Below are positions 8,316-8,914 of a stretch of DNA of 8,914 nt, piece after piece. The notes beneath the pieces are model-generated. The model had not been told where the DNA came from. It was given only the letters and a program-made list of their open reading frames with translations, and did no database searches. Origin of the DNA: Chitinophagales bacterium (GTDB taxonomy: Bacteria; Bacteroidota; Bacteroidia; Chitinophagales; UBA2359); the NCBI GenBank assembly GCA_020629335.1, contig JAHDDN010000216.1, positions 1 to 8,914 on the forward strand, given 5' to 3'. Numbering within the stretch: position 1 is the stretch's first letter; every line of letters begins with the position of its first letter. A program made the translations under genes and the position numbers.

Positions 8316-8387
8316 TCAGACGGCTTGCAATATCGGACTGATCGCAATAAGCAGAAGTAAGCTTAGAATGTTTTTGAGGTAGTTCAT
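8316..8387 (-). CDS. 23-codon ORF resembling a bare signal peptide (small membrane peptide or gene remnant)
   Basis: The ORF starts with ATG at 8387 and ends with TGA at 8316, encoding 23 residues. It begins MNYLKN, continues with a leucine/isoleucine-rich core (ILSLLLLIAI) and ends SPILQAV. This is the layout of a Sec signal peptide: a short basic N-region, a hydrophobic h-region and an Ala-ending c-region (LQA). There is no mature domain. Reading past the TGA meets another stop within eight codons. It starts 25 bases after the DUF4240 stop on the same strand, so it could be co-transcribed with that gene. It may be a small membrane protein, or the surviving 5' end of a lost secreted-protein gene. 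The same frame is open further upstream to 8513, but that part overlaps the DUF4240 gene out of frame and looks non-coding. Confidence 0.4.
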   Translation of the reverse strand: MNYLKNILSLLLLIAISPILQAV

Positions 8388-8412
8388 AATTATTACATTA
8401 AATAGTTTACGA

Positions 8413-8901
8413 TTAGCTACTCCAAGCATCAATATTGGAACCCGATTCAATGCAATGAATACTATTTCGCACGAATTCTTCACCAAATTTTTCTTGGTAA
8501 ATTCTGTAAGCAATAAAACCCATATCTTCAGCCTCTAAATCAGCTGTCGCTTTAGAAGGGTCTTGGTCTATCATATCATAATAGTCTTTACCCATTGCAA
8601 TAATAAAGCATCTACAATATAGAAAGCCATCATCTGAACCGTCTGTAAATTCGTGAATTTCTTTCCGATCTATATGATACAAACGCTCTTCCATAATATG
8701 AATGAATTGAGTTAATTCTTCCTTATTAAGCTGTTTTAATCGCTTTTCAAAATTAGGAATGATCTCATCCAGAAGTATCCCACAAGAATCTTCGAGTTCA
8801 TCTTCATTATTATATTGAACAGCTACCATTCGCTTAAGATTATCTCTGGGACTATCCTCCCATGCAGCATCAATCAACTGCCAAAATTTCTTTTCTGTCA
8901 T
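8413..8901 (-). CDS. DUF4240 domain-containing protein
   Basis: The 162-residue protein is acidic and cytoplasmic, with no signal peptide or membrane span. It follows the DUF4240 pattern: an N-terminal MTEKKFWQLIDAAW, a helical region of L-x-x-LN-x-EEL-x-x-F (57-67), then the hallmark GSDDGFLYCRCFIIAMGKDYYD (88-109) and a DP pair (114-115). Residues 124-142 (AEDMGFIAYRIYQEKFGEE) fit the domain's usual C-terminal helix, so the gene appears full length. The biochemical function of DUF4240 is not known to me. These proteins are often small stand-alone genes in accessory regions, and some DUF families of similar architecture act as immunity proteins, but nothing here shows a toxin partner. Only 13 bases upstream of its start are visible, so its promoter and any upstream partner lie outside the window. 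Confidence 0.85.
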   Translation of the reverse strand: MTEKKFWQLIDAAWEDSPRDNLKRMVAVQYNNEDELEDSCGILLDEIIPNFEKRLKQLNKEELTQFIHIMEERLYHIDRKEIHEFTDGSDDGFLYCRCFIIAMGKDYYDMIDQDPSKATADLEAEDMGFIAYRIYQEKFGEEFVRNSIHCIESGSNIDAWSS

Positions 8902-8914
8902 TTTTAATTTTTTA

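Noticed and set aside
8388..8513. Upstream extension of the small signal-peptide-like ORF
   Set aside because: Most of it overlaps the 3' end of the DUF4240 gene out of frame and reads as shadow sequence; only the part from ATG 8387 looks protein-like.
1..8914. CRISPR array, tRNA/rRNA gene, insertion sequence, defence or toxin-antitoxin system
   Set aside because: I saw no regularly spaced repeats, cloverleaf structures, transposase motifs or recognisable defence or toxin domains. DUF4240 alone is not enough to claim an immunity system.

Overview
The window comes from an AT-rich bacterial chromosome, most likely from the phylum Bacteroidota. The main evidence is the large secreted protein at 1288-5136. 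It has a Sec signal peptide, a DUF7619-type domain and a C-terminal type IX secretion (T9SS) type A sorting domain, a combination typical of this phylum. The other support is weaker: ribosome-binding sites are A/T-rich rather than Shine-Dalgarno, there is a TAnnTTTG-type -7 promoter motif, and the 518-residue helical protein has an N-terminus I recognise as common in Bacteroidota genomes. A marine Cytophagales-like host is an inference, not something shown here.

Left half, plus strand. Positions 2-70 look like the last 22 codons of an upstream gene whose TGA overlaps the next ATG (TGATG). A NylB/class C beta-lactamase-like serine hydrolase follows, anchored by one N-terminal membrane helix. 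The 1282-residue T9SS cargo protein starts 12 bases after it. These tight junctions suggest one operon encoding envelope or exported products. The cargo gene ends 21 bases from the stop of a convergent gene.

Right half, minus strand, in transcription order. A DUF4240 protein (8413-8901) comes first, followed by a 23-codon ORF that reads like a bare signal peptide (8316-8387). Next is an integral membrane di-iron oxygenase closely resembling alkylglycerol monooxygenase (6910-8181), with a candidate promoter in front of it. Last is the 518-residue all-helical, TPR-like protein (5158-6714). The 195-base gap between the last two contains several small A/T-rich dyads, one of them a 21-base near-perfect inverted repeat.

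I see no mobile elements, CRISPR arrays, tRNA or rRNA genes. There is no gene-free stretch over 300 bases. Most of the window is ordinary core or accessory chromosome, and I found no clear multi-gene novel system. The points most worth a second look are the AGMO-like ether-lipid oxygenase, the orphan signal-peptide ORF, the uncharacterised helical family and the dyad cluster.
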